Source: Thiomicrorhabdus sp.
Lineage (GTDB): Bacteria; Pseudomonadota; Gammaproteobacteria; Thiomicrospirales; Thiomicrospiraceae
DNA length: 13,805 nt
Reading direction: 5' to 3'
NCBI GenBank assembly: GCA_021648185.1
Contig: JAKITH010000013.1
Location: 1-13,805 of the forward strand
Made by a program: the position numbers and the translations under genes. Within the stretch, counting starts at the first letter, position 1, and each line of letters opens with the position of its first letter. The notes beneath the pieces were generated by a model. The model did not search any database. It saw nothing but the letters and a program-made list of their open reading frames with translations, and was not told the DNA's origin. Positions 1 to 7,385 of this stretch are shown piece after piece.

Positions 1-485
1 AAGGGCAATCAGAACGGCTGGAATCAAAGCTTCAAACGGCGAGCTTTCATATTAAAACCATTGAGGATGCCAAAAGTTTAGCATGTGCACTGGCCTTTAT
101 TACCCCTAAGCCGCAAGAAGCAGTGGTGGGGTTGTTTGAGCTAATGACCAATGCAATTGAGCATGGTAATTTAGAGATTACGTATGAAGAAAAAACCACC
201 CTCATTCTGACCAATCAGTTGCAAGCCGAGATTAAACGGCGTCAAAAGCTGCCTGAAAATCGTGATAAATTTGTCTCCATTAAATTTGAACGTAATTCGA
301 ATGCATTGCAATTTACCATTCAAGATATGGGACAAGGTTTTAACCATGCTTCGTATTTAGATTTTTCAGTGGAACGCGCGATGGACAGTCATGGCCGAGG
401 TGTGATGATTGCCAATAAACTCAGTTTTGATGAACTGCATTATGAAGACAATGGACGTACCGCCATTGGTCGAATTTTTAGTTAA
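1..485 (+). CDS. C-terminal part of a protein with an RsbW/SpoIIAB-like HATPase domain (5' end outside window)
   Basis: The reading frame is open to the left edge (first complete codon at nt 3), so the GTG at 123 is internal and only the C-terminal part, about 160 residues, is present. Seen: an N-box (LMTNAIEHGN, codons from about nt 141), a G1-type box DMGQGF (nt 324-341) and a glycine-rich HGRGV box (from nt 390). This is the layout of small GHKL ATPases of the anti-sigma-factor/serine kinase type (RsbW, SpoIIAB). In gammaproteobacteria such domains often sit at the C-terminus of response regulators or beside SpoIIE-type phosphatases. Because the N-terminus is missing, I infer only a regulatory ATP-binding protein, perhaps a response regulator output domain. 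It converges on dprA with 33 bp between the stops; no clear terminator hairpin is visible there. Confidence 0.75.
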   Translation, partial: GQSERLESKLQTASFHIKTIEDAKSLACALAFITPKPQEAVVGLFELMTNAIEHGNLEITYEEKTTLILTNQLQAEIKRRQKLPENRDKFVSIKFERNSNALQFTIQDMGQGFNHASYLDFSVERAMDSHGRGVMIANKLSFDELHYEDNGRTAIGRIFS

Positions 486-518
486 GCGTTTATCCCTAGT
501 TCGCAGATAAAAAAACGG

Positions 519-1664
519 TTAGTTCAATCTACGCCAGCGTCCTGCTGACAGCTTTTCAACGTGTCCCGATAACTCCAAGAGCATTAGTTGACTTTGAATG
601 TCGTAAACAGGAGATTTGCTTAGCACCACCAACTCATCCATGCCGATGGCATCGTAACCAATGTGTTCTAGTATTGACGAGGCATGGGAGGGGGGGGGAA
701 GAATTTTTTGAGTCAATTTTTCATGCGTTTCAGCGGTAAATAAGTCTTGGGTTTGAGGCAGGTTTTTAGGCATTAAGGCATGTTGCAATTGGGATGACAG
801 CTCTTCTAAAATATCTTGTCCAGACTCGACCAGCTTTGCCCCTTGTTTAATCAGTTGATGACACCCTTTGGCTTGCGGGTTATTAATGGATCCCGGCACG
901 GCAAACACGTCACGACCTTGGTTCATTGCCGTTTTTGCGGTAATTAACGAACCACTTTTTAATGCCGCTTCAACCACTAATGTCCCTACACTCAGGCCGC
1001 TGATAATACGATTTCGCTTGGGAAAGTGGTAGGTAAGGGGTTTGGTTCCAAGTGGGAATTCAGAGACCATCACGCCCTCTTCTGCAATTTGACGACCGAG
1101 CGCTTGATTGCTGGCAGGGTAAATACGATCCAGCCCCGTAGCCACTACGGCGATGGTTTTCCCAATGCCGAGCAGTCCACCTTGGTGTGCGGCGGTATCA
1201 ATGCCAAGCGCCAGCCCACTGGTGATGCCTAAGCCTTGATGCGATAGGTGTTGCGCAAAATCTTTGGCAATCATTAACCCTTGTTTTGACGCGTGACGAC
1301 TGCCTACGATCGCCAGTTGTGGATCCTGTAGCAGTTCGATTCGCCCTCGTGTGCCCAGCAATAGCGGTGCATCATCAATGGTTTGCAGTAGGCTGGGGTA
1401 GTGTTCACTGCCAAAGGGCAACCAGTTTTGTTCTGCTTGCTCTCCCCATAACATGGCCTCTTCCACGCGTTGCAAGCGCGCCTCCTCAAACAGTCGATTT
1501 AACTGAGCAGATTTAAGTATTTGAGTGGCTGATAATGCCTCTTTTCCGGAATGCAGTGCGGCCTCAAGGCTGCCAAAATGGCTTTGAACTGCTTGCGCCT
1601 GTTTGAGTGAAATATGGCTGACATGTAAGGCCAAAAGACTGGGTAAATCAGAAAAGATTGACAT
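519..1664 (-). CDS. dprA: DNA-processing protein DprA (RecA loader in natural transformation)
   Basis: DprA binds incoming single-stranded DNA in the cytoplasm and loads RecA on it during transformation. At 381 residues it has the usual full length. Seen: an N-terminal helical region (about 1-80), then the Rossmann-like core with VGSRHAS (120-126), TSGLALGIDTAAHQG (148-162), the family signature HFPKRNRIISGL (213-224) and VPGSINNPQAKG (256-267). A linker (about 290-328) precedes a C-terminal winged-helix domain ending in GRWRRLN. The linker contains three prolines (323-325) coded by a C9 run. The ATG at 1664 is the first possible ATG, since an in-frame stop lies three codons upstream; no good Shine-Dalgarno sequence precedes it. 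It is divergent from def. Presence of dprA suggests, but does not prove, natural competence. Confidence 0.96.
   Translation of the reverse strand: MSIFSDLPSLLALHVSHISLKQAQAVQSHFGSLEAALHSGKEALSATQILKSAQLNRLFEEARLQRVEEAMLWGEQAEQNWLPFGSEHYPSLLQTIDDAPLLLGTRGRIELLQDPQLAIVGSRHASKQGLMIAKDFAQHLSHQGLGITSGLALGIDTAAHQGGLLGIGKTIAVVATGLDRIYPASNQALGRQIAEEGVMVSEFPLGTKPLTYHFPKRNRIISGLSVGTLVVEAALKSGSLITAKTAMNQGRDVFAVPGSINNPQAKGCHQLIKQGAKLVESGQDILEELSSQLQHALMPKNLPQTQDLFTAETHEKLTQKILPPPSHASSILEHIGYDAIGMDELVVLSKSPVYDIQSQLMLLELSGHVEKLSAGRWRRLN
690..698 (+). repeat. G9 homopolymer with tail (tract 1), inside dprA
   Basis: Nine G on the plus strand, preceded by GGGA and followed by AAGAATTTTTTGAG. It lies in the segment coding the linker before the DprA winged helix and gives Pro-Pro-Pro on the coding (minus) strand. 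The 12-mer AGAATTTTTTGA in its tail recurs next to tract 2 in fmt. Confidence 0.9.
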
Positions 1665-1682
1665 AGTTCGCTATAATATAAA
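1658..1682 (+). promoter_or_regulatory. Possible promoter elements for the def operon in the divergent dprA/def gap
   Basis: The 58-bp gap between the divergent dprA and def starts is A+T-rich and must hold the promoters of both. A perfect TATAAT lies at 1672-1677, about 45 nt before the def ATG. A perfect TTGACA lies at 1658-1663, overlapping the dprA start codon, but only 8 bp separate the two, so they do not form one normal sigma70 promoter. The TATAAT box has no good -35 at 16-18 bp. On the minus strand, TATACT (1702-1697) or TATATT (1680-1675) could serve dprA. The assignment is tentative. Confidence 0.3.
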
Positions 1683-1722
1683 GATTGATTAGATTAAGTA
1701 TAACTGAAGCCTAAAAATAACT

Positions 1723-2229
1723 ATGGAAAAACTCGATATTGTTCTCTACCCAGAAGCGGGATTAAGAGAAGTTTGTACCCCTATTGCGGAAATGAATGAT
1801 TCGCTGGATAAGCTGATTGATGACATGCTCTACACTATGTACGACGCACCCGGGATTGGTTTAGCAGCCCCGCAAGTGGCGGTACAGCAACGTTTAATTG
1901 TGATGGATGTCTCCGAAAAAGGCGATCAACCGATTGTATTAATCAATCCCGAAGTGGTGAAAAGTGCTGGTAAACTGAGCTGGGAAGAGGGTTGCCTCTC
2001 GATGCCAGGAATCTATGCGACGATTAAGCGTCCGAGTGATATTTTAGTGCGTGGGATGGATCGAGACGGCAAACAAATTGAGTTTGAAGCCGATGCGTTA
2101 TTAGCGGTGTGCATTCAGCATGAAATTGATCACTTAGACGGTAAAATGTTTATTGATCACCTTTCCGGTCTTAAGCGAATGCGTGCGATGCAACAATTTC
2201 GTAAATTGATGCAACAAAAAGAGTCTTAA
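1723..2229 (+). CDS. def: Peptide deformylase
   Basis: Removes the formyl group from the N-terminal methionine of nascent proteins at the ribosome. At 168 residues it has the length of bacterial type 1 enzymes. All three family motifs are intact: GIGLAAPQ (44-51), EGCLS (89-93) with metal ligand Cys91, and QHEIDHLDG (132-140) with metal ligands His133 and His137 and catalytic Glu134. The ATG at 1723 is the only sensible start, because an in-frame TGA lies at 1705-1707. It is the first gene of the plus-strand run and is followed 8 bp later by fmt, the opposing activity; this def-fmt pairing is very common in bacteria. Confidence 0.97.
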   Translation: MEKLDIVLYPEAGLREVCTPIAEMNDSLDKLIDDMLYTMYDAPGIGLAAPQVAVQQRLIVMDVSEKGDQPIVLINPEVVKSAGKLSWEEGCLSMPGIYATIKRPSDILVRGMDRDGKQIEFEADALLAVCIQHEIDHLDGKMFIDHLSGLKRMRAMQQFRKLMQQKES

Positions 2230-2237
2230 GTAGGTTT

Positions 2238-3215
2238 ATGTCAAAAAATTCTCCCCCCCCTTCGTTACGGATTATTTTTGCGGGTACGCCCGAATTTTCC
2301 GTTTCTGCGTTACAAGCCTTGCTTGATTCAACCCATGAGGTCGTTGCCGTTTACACGCAACCCGATCGCCCAGCAGGGCGGGGGCGAAAATTAACGGCCA
2401 GTGCGGTTAAAACGCTGGCATTAGCGCATGATTTGCCGGTGTATCAACCAGAAAGCCTTAAACCAATGGAAGCACAGCAAACGTTAAGTGCCTTGAATGC
2501 CGATGTAATGGTGGTGGTGGCTTACGGTTTGCTGCTGCCACAAGCGGTGTTAGATGCGCCTAAGTATGGCTGTTTAAATATTCACGCCTCCCTGTTGCCT
2601 CGTTGGCGAGGTGCTGCGCCCATTCAACGCGCCATTGAAGCAGGCGATGCCGAAACAGGCGTGACCATTATGCAGATGGATATTGGCTTGGATACGGGGG
2701 ATATGTTGCACAAGGTGAGCACCGATATTTCCGCCACAGACAATGCCGCGAGTTTGCATGATCGTTTAAGTGCCTTAGGGGCAACAGCACTTATGGAGAC
2801 CTTAGCGCAATTACAAGCACAACAACTCACACCTGAGCCGCAAGATGAAGCCTTAGTGACCTATGCTAAAAAACTAACCAAAGCGGAAGCCAATATTCAG
2901 TGGACACAATCCGCTGAAATGATTGTGCGAAAAATTCAAGCCTTTAACCCATGGCCCATTGCATTTACTCAGTTTCAAGAGAAGCCTTTGCGTATTGGGC
3001 AGGCAAGACTACTTTCCAGTGAGGAAGTGCAAGCGTATCAAGGGGGGGGGGAGAAAAATTCAGGCACCGTTCTTGCCGTGGAAAAACACGGCGTGGTGGT
3101 CGCAACAGGCAGTCAGCCGATTTTGATTCAGCAAGCACAACCGTCGGGTAAAAAAATGATGTCTGCTTATGACTTTGCACAATCACGGCCGTTACTTGGA
3201 TACACTTTTCTATGA
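2238..3215 (+). CDS. fmt: Methionyl-tRNA formyltransferase
   Basis: Transfers a formyl group from 10-formyl-tetrahydrofolate to initiator Met-tRNA. It has 325 residues, slightly longer than the roughly 315 of E. coli Fmt. Seen: RIIFAGTPEFSV (11-22), the folate/catalytic segment NIHASLLPRWRGAAPIQ (114-130) with Asn114 and His116, GLDTGD (150-155) with Asp152, and a C-terminal tRNA-binding domain from about 210. The start is supported by AGG 5 nt upstream (TAAGTAGGTTT before ATG). Two homopolymers are built in: C8 at codons 5-8 gives Pro-Pro-Pro in a short N-terminal extension, and G10 near codons 269-272 gives Gly-Gly-Gly in a loop of the C-terminal domain that is longer than in E. coli as I remember it. 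The stop overlaps the rsmB start (ATGA). Confidence 0.96.
   Translation: MSKNSPPPSLRIIFAGTPEFSVSALQALLDSTHEVVAVYTQPDRPAGRGRKLTASAVKTLALAHDLPVYQPESLKPMEAQQTLSALNADVMVVVAYGLLLPQAVLDAPKYGCLNIHASLLPRWRGAAPIQRAIEAGDAETGVTIMQMDIGLDTGDMLHKVSTDISATDNAASLHDRLSALGATALMETLAQLQAQQLTPEPQDEALVTYAKKLTKAEANIQWTQSAEMIVRKIQAFNPWPIAFTQFQEKPLRIGQARLLSSEEVQAYQGGGEKNSGTVLAVEKHGVVVATGSQPILIQQAQPSGKKMMSAYDFAQSRPLLGYTFL
2253..2260 (-). repeat. G8 homopolymer with tail (tract 2), minus strand, 5' end of fmt
   Basis: C8 on the plus strand, i.e. G8 on the minus strand, followed there by AGAATTTTTTGAC. It codes Ser-Pro-Pro-Pro in codons 5-8 of fmt. The A/T tail matches tract 1 over 12 bases, although the two are in different reading frames of unrelated genes. 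Confidence 0.9.
3042..3051 (+). repeat. G10 homopolymer with tail (tract 3), 3' part of fmt
   Basis: Ten G on the plus strand followed by AGAAAAATTC. It codes Gly-Gly-Gly-Glu in an apparent surface loop between strands of the Fmt C-terminal domain. It is opposite in orientation to tract 2 in the same gene. Confidence 0.9.
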
Positions 3216-4546
3216 ACAACACGTCACATTTAAAAAGCGCGTTAAATACTCGTTTTATTGCCCTTAAAATTTGCTTAACGGTGATTGAAAAAGGACGTTC
3301 ACTCAGTCAGGCCTTGCCAGAAGGGTTGGCACAATTTTCGGATCGTCGTGAACGTAGTTTTACCCAAAATATGGTGCTGGGTACGTTGCGCTGGCAGGTG
3401 CGGTTAGAAGCCATTCGAGCACAATTGCTTAAAAAAAAGCTGAAAGCCAAAGACGAAGACATTAACCAGCTGATTTTACTGGGCTTGTATCAAATCTTGT
3501 ATATGGAAACCCCTGAACATGCGGCAGTTTCAGAGACGGTTGCAGTATTACCAAAGCTTAAAAAGCCGTGGGCAAAAGCACTGGTGAATGGCGTGTTGCG
3601 TAACTTTTTACGTGAAAAAGAGGTCATTTGTGCCGAAGTGGATTTAAAGCCCGCTTACCGATATGCCCATCCCCAATGGATGGTACGGGTACTGCGCAAA
3701 GGCTATCCAAATGATTGGGAAAGCATACTGGCGGCCAACAATGAAATTGCACCCTTAACCTTACGGGTGAATACGGTACAACAAACACGAGAGGATCTGC
3801 TCGATCAATTGGCACAAGCGGAGATTCAAGCCATACCACACTCCGTTGCATCCCAAGGAATTGTGTTGCAGCAGAGTGTGGATGTGACCCGCTTGCCGAC
3901 TTATGATGAAGGGGGCTTTAGTGTTCAAGACCCAGCGGCACAACTGGCCGCGACCCTTCTTGCTCCCTTGCCGGGAGAGCGCATTTTGGATGCTTGTGCC
4001 GCGCCTGGCGGAAAGACCACGCATTTATTGGAGTGTTCGAACAATCAAGCTCAAGTTTTAGCGATTGAAAAAGAGCCCGAACGACTGGAGCGATTGGCTG
4101 AAAATTTACACCGTTTGGATTTAAGCGCTGAGTATCAAGTGGGCGATGCATCTAAACCCGAGGAATGGTGGGATGGCGAGTTGTTTGATAAAATTTTATT
4201 GGATGCTCCCTGCTCCGCAACGGGTATTATTCGTCGTCATCCTGACATTAAGTGGCATCGAACGGAAGAGGATATTGACGAGCTGGTGTTGATTCAGGCT
4301 GATATATTACAAGCGCTTTGGCCGTTATTAAAACCCGGAGGACGTTTGTTGTATGCCACCTGTTCGGTACTTCCTCAAGAAAATCGACTGCAAATACAAC
4401 ATTTTTTGGCGGCGGAGCCTAGCGCCAAAGAGGTGAGTATTGATGGGGCAACATGGGGTGTTTCTTTTGATGGCGTTGGCCAACAAATTTTACCGAATAC
4501 GCAGGGTATGGACGGTTTCTTTTATTGTTTAATTGAGAAGCGTTAA
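3212..4546 (+). CDS. rsmB: 16S rRNA m5C967 methyltransferase RsmB
   Basis: Methylates C967 of 16S rRNA using S-adenosylmethionine. It has 444 residues, against about 429 in E. coli. Seen: an N-terminal NusB-like helical domain (about 12-140), then the Rossmann methyltransferase domain. Motif I is ILDACAAPGGKTTHLLE (258-274). LLDAPCSATG (329-338) carries Cys334 and YATCSV (381-386) carries Cys384; these are the paired cysteines typical of RNA m5C enzymes, one nucleophilic and one for product release. RRHPDIKW (341-348) is a family signature. The ATG overlaps the fmt stop (ATGA), implying translational coupling. A TTG/GTG-started gene follows immediately. Confidence 0.96.
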   Translation: MNNTSHLKSALNTRFIALKICLTVIEKGRSLSQALPEGLAQFSDRRERSFTQNMVLGTLRWQVRLEAIRAQLLKKKLKAKDEDINQLILLGLYQILYMETPEHAAVSETVAVLPKLKKPWAKALVNGVLRNFLREKEVICAEVDLKPAYRYAHPQWMVRVLRKGYPNDWESILAANNEIAPLTLRVNTVQQTREDLLDQLAQAEIQAIPHSVASQGIVLQQSVDVTRLPTYDEGGFSVQDPAAQLAATLLAPLPGERILDACAAPGGKTTHLLECSNNQAQVLAIEKEPERLERLAENLHRLDLSAEYQVGDASKPEEWWDGELFDKILLDAPCSATGIIRRHPDIKWHRTEEDIDELVLIQADILQALWPLLKPGGRLLYATCSVLPQENRLQIQHFLAAEPSAKEVSIDGATWGVSFDGVGQQILPNTQGMDGFFYCLIEKR

Positions 4547-4547
4547 G

Positions 4548-5165
4548 GTGAAAAAGACGCCAGATCGGTTGCTATGGTCTTTATTGTCTTTACGGTCTTG
4601 CTCTCTTTTGTTGGTGTTACTCTGTGTTCAAACCAGCTCTGTTTGGGCAAAAAATGCGATCTTTTTTTCCGACCTTAAAGAGCACATTCAAGACCAAAAT
4701 CTGTTGTTGAGTGCTCAGATTGATTTTGAGCTTCCAGAGCAGGTTGTCTCTGCGATTCATCATGATATCCCTATTTTATTTAAAACCGAAATGGTCTTGC
4801 TTGAAGAGAAATCATTTTTAGGGGTTTCTTTTGAACGTGTTCGTAAATCCATTGAATACCGTACGGAGTTGTATGCCTATGGGGTGAGCCGTTATTATGT
4901 TTTGTATAACCACCGTAACCATAAGCGACAAACCTTTCAAACATTGGAAGAAGCCTTGCAGACACTTGGGACATTTCAGGCGCTTCCCGTGATGAGTTTG
5001 AGCGAATTGCACCCTGAGCAGACGTACCTTTTTAAAATACGCATTTCACTGGATAAATGGCGACTGCCACCTCCGTTATTGATTGATGCGTTGCTTGAAC
5101 CGTACTGGCAATTAGACAGTGGATGGTACACACTTAAATTACGCACCCCAAAAAGTTGGCACTAA
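4548..5165 (+). CDS. DUF4390 secreted protein upstream of ntrY
   Basis: A 205-residue protein of unknown function. I choose the GTG at 4548 over the TTG at 4533: it leaves 1 bp after the rsmB stop, is preceded by GAGAAG at suitable distance, and yields a classic signal peptide. That peptide has KK near the start, a hydrophobic core around residues 19-27, and a likely signal peptidase I site after SVWA (Ala34). The mature part begins with an amphipathic beta-rich segment (NLLLSAQIDFELPEQV) and ends KWRLPPPLLIDALLEPYW. This pattern matches DUF4390 proteins, which as I recall are found upstream of ntrY in beta- and gammaproteobacteria. Its position suggests a periplasmic partner of the NtrY sensor, but no activity is known to me and none is claimed. 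Confidence 0.8.
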   Translation: MKKTPDRLLWSLLSLRSCSLLLVLLCVQTSSVWAKNAIFFSDLKEHIQDQNLLLSAQIDFELPEQVVSAIHHDIPILFKTEMVLLEEKSFLGVSFERVRKSIEYRTELYAYGVSRYYVLYNHRNHKRQTFQTLEEALQTLGTFQALPVMSLSELHPEQTYLFKIRISLDKWRLPPPLLIDALLEPYWQLDSGWYTLKLRTPKSWH

Positions 5166-5168
5166 ATT

Positions 5169-7385
5169 ATGCATTCTGGTTTTTGGATATTTTTAAAACA
5201 GTACGGCTGGATCACGTTGATTTCGAGTGTATTACTACTCTCGTTGGTGATCATGAGCCAAATTTTGCAAAACGCGTCCAGTTTTGCGGACACCTACTCT
5301 TCACTGCTGTTCTTTACTTTGGCCGGGATAGGGGTGGTGTTGTTTGTGTTGTTCAAAGCGCTCTGGACGCTTCGAACACAGTACAAAAAAAGAATTCCAG
5401 GCATTAAAATTACCATTCGTTTAACCTTGGCTTCTACTTTAATGATTGGCATTCCAACCGCCATTGTTTTCTATTTTTCATTGACCTTTATTCAACAGGG
5501 CATCAATCAGTGGTTTGATGTTAAAACCGAAACCGCGTTAGAAAATGCCTCGGCACTGGTGCGACTCTCTTTGGATAACAGTACGCGAGACCGTTTAAAA
5601 TTAACCCAAGCCATTGTCGAAGAAAAAGGGCGACTATTAGCCTCCTCACCGGTGATAGAGGTGAATCGACTGCGTATTTTGTTGGACGCACAAGAGGTTG
5701 CTCTGTATCACTCTAACCAACAACTGATCGCCTTCAGTAGCCAAGAAGAGATAACCATTTTACCCGAAGCACCAGGGGATAATTTGTTTCAACAAATCCG
5801 TCAAAACAAGACGTATGCCGCCGTTGAAACCCGACCGGGACTCACCTCGGACGATCAATTTATTCGAGTGATTATCCCGTTTTCAGATTTTGATGTCTCA
5901 GGTACCTATGCGTTGCAAGTGATCTTTTTGATTCCGCAATCCATGACTTCACTGGCGGAATCCGTTGCCGCTGCATCCGCACAATATCAGGAATTATCCT
6001 ATTTAAAAGGGCCGCTGATTACCAGTTTTACGCTTATTTTATCGATGGTTCTGCTGTTAACCTTAGTCACTGCGGTACTGTTTACCATTCAGGCGGTGCA
6101 AAACTTTACCAAGCCTATTCAAACACTTGCCCGTGGAACACGTGCGGTTTCAAAAGGCGATTACAGTGTGAAAATGCCTATTAAAGAGAACGATGAATTT
6201 GGGGATTTAACCCAGTCGTTTAACGACATGATTCAACGCATTGCACAAGCTCGAAATGAGATTAAATTAGGCCACCAGCAGACCGAAGTGCAAAAACTCT
6301 ATTTGCAGGCGATTATTAAAAACTTAACCAGTGGCGTGTTAACCTTGGATATGAATTTGCGGATACGAACCAGTAATGATGTGGCCAATACCATTTTTAA
6401 TGTGGAGTTCTCCAATTATATTGGACAGCATTTTGAACACTTGTTGTATCGTGATGATAACTTGCCTCAATTGGTTGAGTTTTTTACCCAAATTTCACCG
6501 TTATTAAAACAGAGTGAAAAACCATGGCATATGCAGTATGAGTTTTCCTCGCAATATGGTCAAAAGATATTGATGATTCATGGCTCTACCTTGCCTAGTA
6601 TAGATAAAAACATAGGCGGGTATGTCATTGTTATTGATGATATTACTGAGTTGGTTCAAGCTCAGCTGAATGCCGCTTGGAGTGATGTGGCACGTCGTTT
6701 AGCCCATGAAATTAAAAATCCATTAACCCCCATTCAACTCTCGGCAGAACGATTGCAATTTAAATTGGAGCCGATATTAGACAGTCAACATAAAACGTTG
6801 TTAAACCGCATGACCCATACTATTATTGAGCAAGTGACGACCATGAAAACCTTGGTGCAAGCGTTTTCAGACTACGCCAACACCCCAGAAGTTTTGCTTG
6901 AAGAGAGCGATATTAATCAACTCATTACCGATATTGCCGTCATGTATCAAGATCCAAGCGCCAAATGGCAGTTAACGTTGGATTTAATGGAAAACTGCCC
7001 AATGGTGTTAGCTGACAAGTCTCGTTTACGCCAACTGTTTCATAACCTCCTTAAAAATGCGATTGAAGCGACTGAAAATACCATAGTGCCTCAAATTAAA
7101 ATAAGTACGTTTTGCGATGAGCATGAATTTTTTGTGATTCAAATACAGGATAATGGCCCCGGCATTGCCGAGGAGGCTCAAAACTGGATTTTTGAACCTT
7201 ATGCGACGGATAAACCAAAAGGCTCTGGTTTGGGACTGGCCATTGTGCGTAAAATTGTAGAAGAGCACCATGGTCACATTTCACTGAATTCTACGGCCGA
7301 TACAGATACCTGTTTTATTATTAAATTTCCTGTTATTTTGACCCGTAAACAGCTAACTAATACAGACCATAAGGCGGATGCATGA
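5169..7385 (+). CDS. ntrY: Membrane sensor histidine kinase NtrY
   Basis: Sensor kinase partnering NtrX. It has 738 residues. Seen in order: three N-terminal membrane helices (about 12-31, 45-65, 85-107), an extracytoplasmic domain (about 108-283), a fourth helix (about 284-307), HAMP (about 308-362), a PAS-like region (about 375-490), the dimerisation/phosphoacceptor helix with His513 in LAHEIKNPLTPIQLSAERL, and a catalytic ATPase domain. The latter has N-box NLLKNAIEAT (626-635), G1 DNGPGI (661-666) and G2 GSGLGLA (685-691). All kinase motifs are intact. It starts 3 bp after the DUF4390 stop without a strong Shine-Dalgarno sequence, so coupling is likely. Its stop overlaps the ntrX start (ATGA). 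The stimulus is unknown; NtrYX systems elsewhere have been tied to nitrogen and redox control. Confidence 0.93.
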   Translation: MHSGFWIFLKQYGWITLISSVLLLSLVIMSQILQNASSFADTYSSLLFFTLAGIGVVLFVLFKALWTLRTQYKKRIPGIKITIRLTLASTLMIGIPTAIVFYFSLTFIQQGINQWFDVKTETALENASALVRLSLDNSTRDRLKLTQAIVEEKGRLLASSPVIEVNRLRILLDAQEVALYHSNQQLIAFSSQEEITILPEAPGDNLFQQIRQNKTYAAVETRPGLTSDDQFIRVIIPFSDFDVSGTYALQVIFLIPQSMTSLAESVAAASAQYQELSYLKGPLITSFTLILSMVLLLTLVTAVLFTIQAVQNFTKPIQTLARGTRAVSKGDYSVKMPIKENDEFGDLTQSFNDMIQRIAQARNEIKLGHQQTEVQKLYLQAIIKNLTSGVLTLDMNLRIRTSNDVANTIFNVEFSNYIGQHFEHLLYRDDNLPQLVEFFTQISPLLKQSEKPWHMQYEFSSQYGQKILMIHGSTLPSIDKNIGGYVIVIDDITELVQAQLNAAWSDVARRLAHEIKNPLTPIQLSAERLQFKLEPILDSQHKTLLNRMTHTIIEQVTTMKTLVQAFSDYANTPEVLLEESDINQLITDIAVMYQDPSAKWQLTLDLMENCPMVLADKSRLRQLFHNLLKNAIEATENTIVPQIKISTFCDEHEFFVIQIQDNGPGIAEEAQNWIFEPYATDKPKGSGLGLAIVRKIVEEHHGHISLNSTADTDTCFIIKFPVILTRKQLTNTDHKADA

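Noticed and set aside
123..485. A complete small gene starting at GTG 123
   Set aside because: The frame is open to the window edge and the upstream residues continue the ATPase domain, so the gene is truncated by the window.
690..698. Sequencing or assembly artefact as explanation for the G runs, implying frameshifts
   Set aside because: All four coding tracts keep the frames of full-length, recognisable proteins, so the lengths are consistent with real sequence. Read-level variation cannot be judged here.
1026..1516. Open frames on the plus strand across dprA
   Set aside because: They overlap a well-conserved gene, have no recognisable motifs or ribosome binding sites, and look like chance frames opposite dprA.
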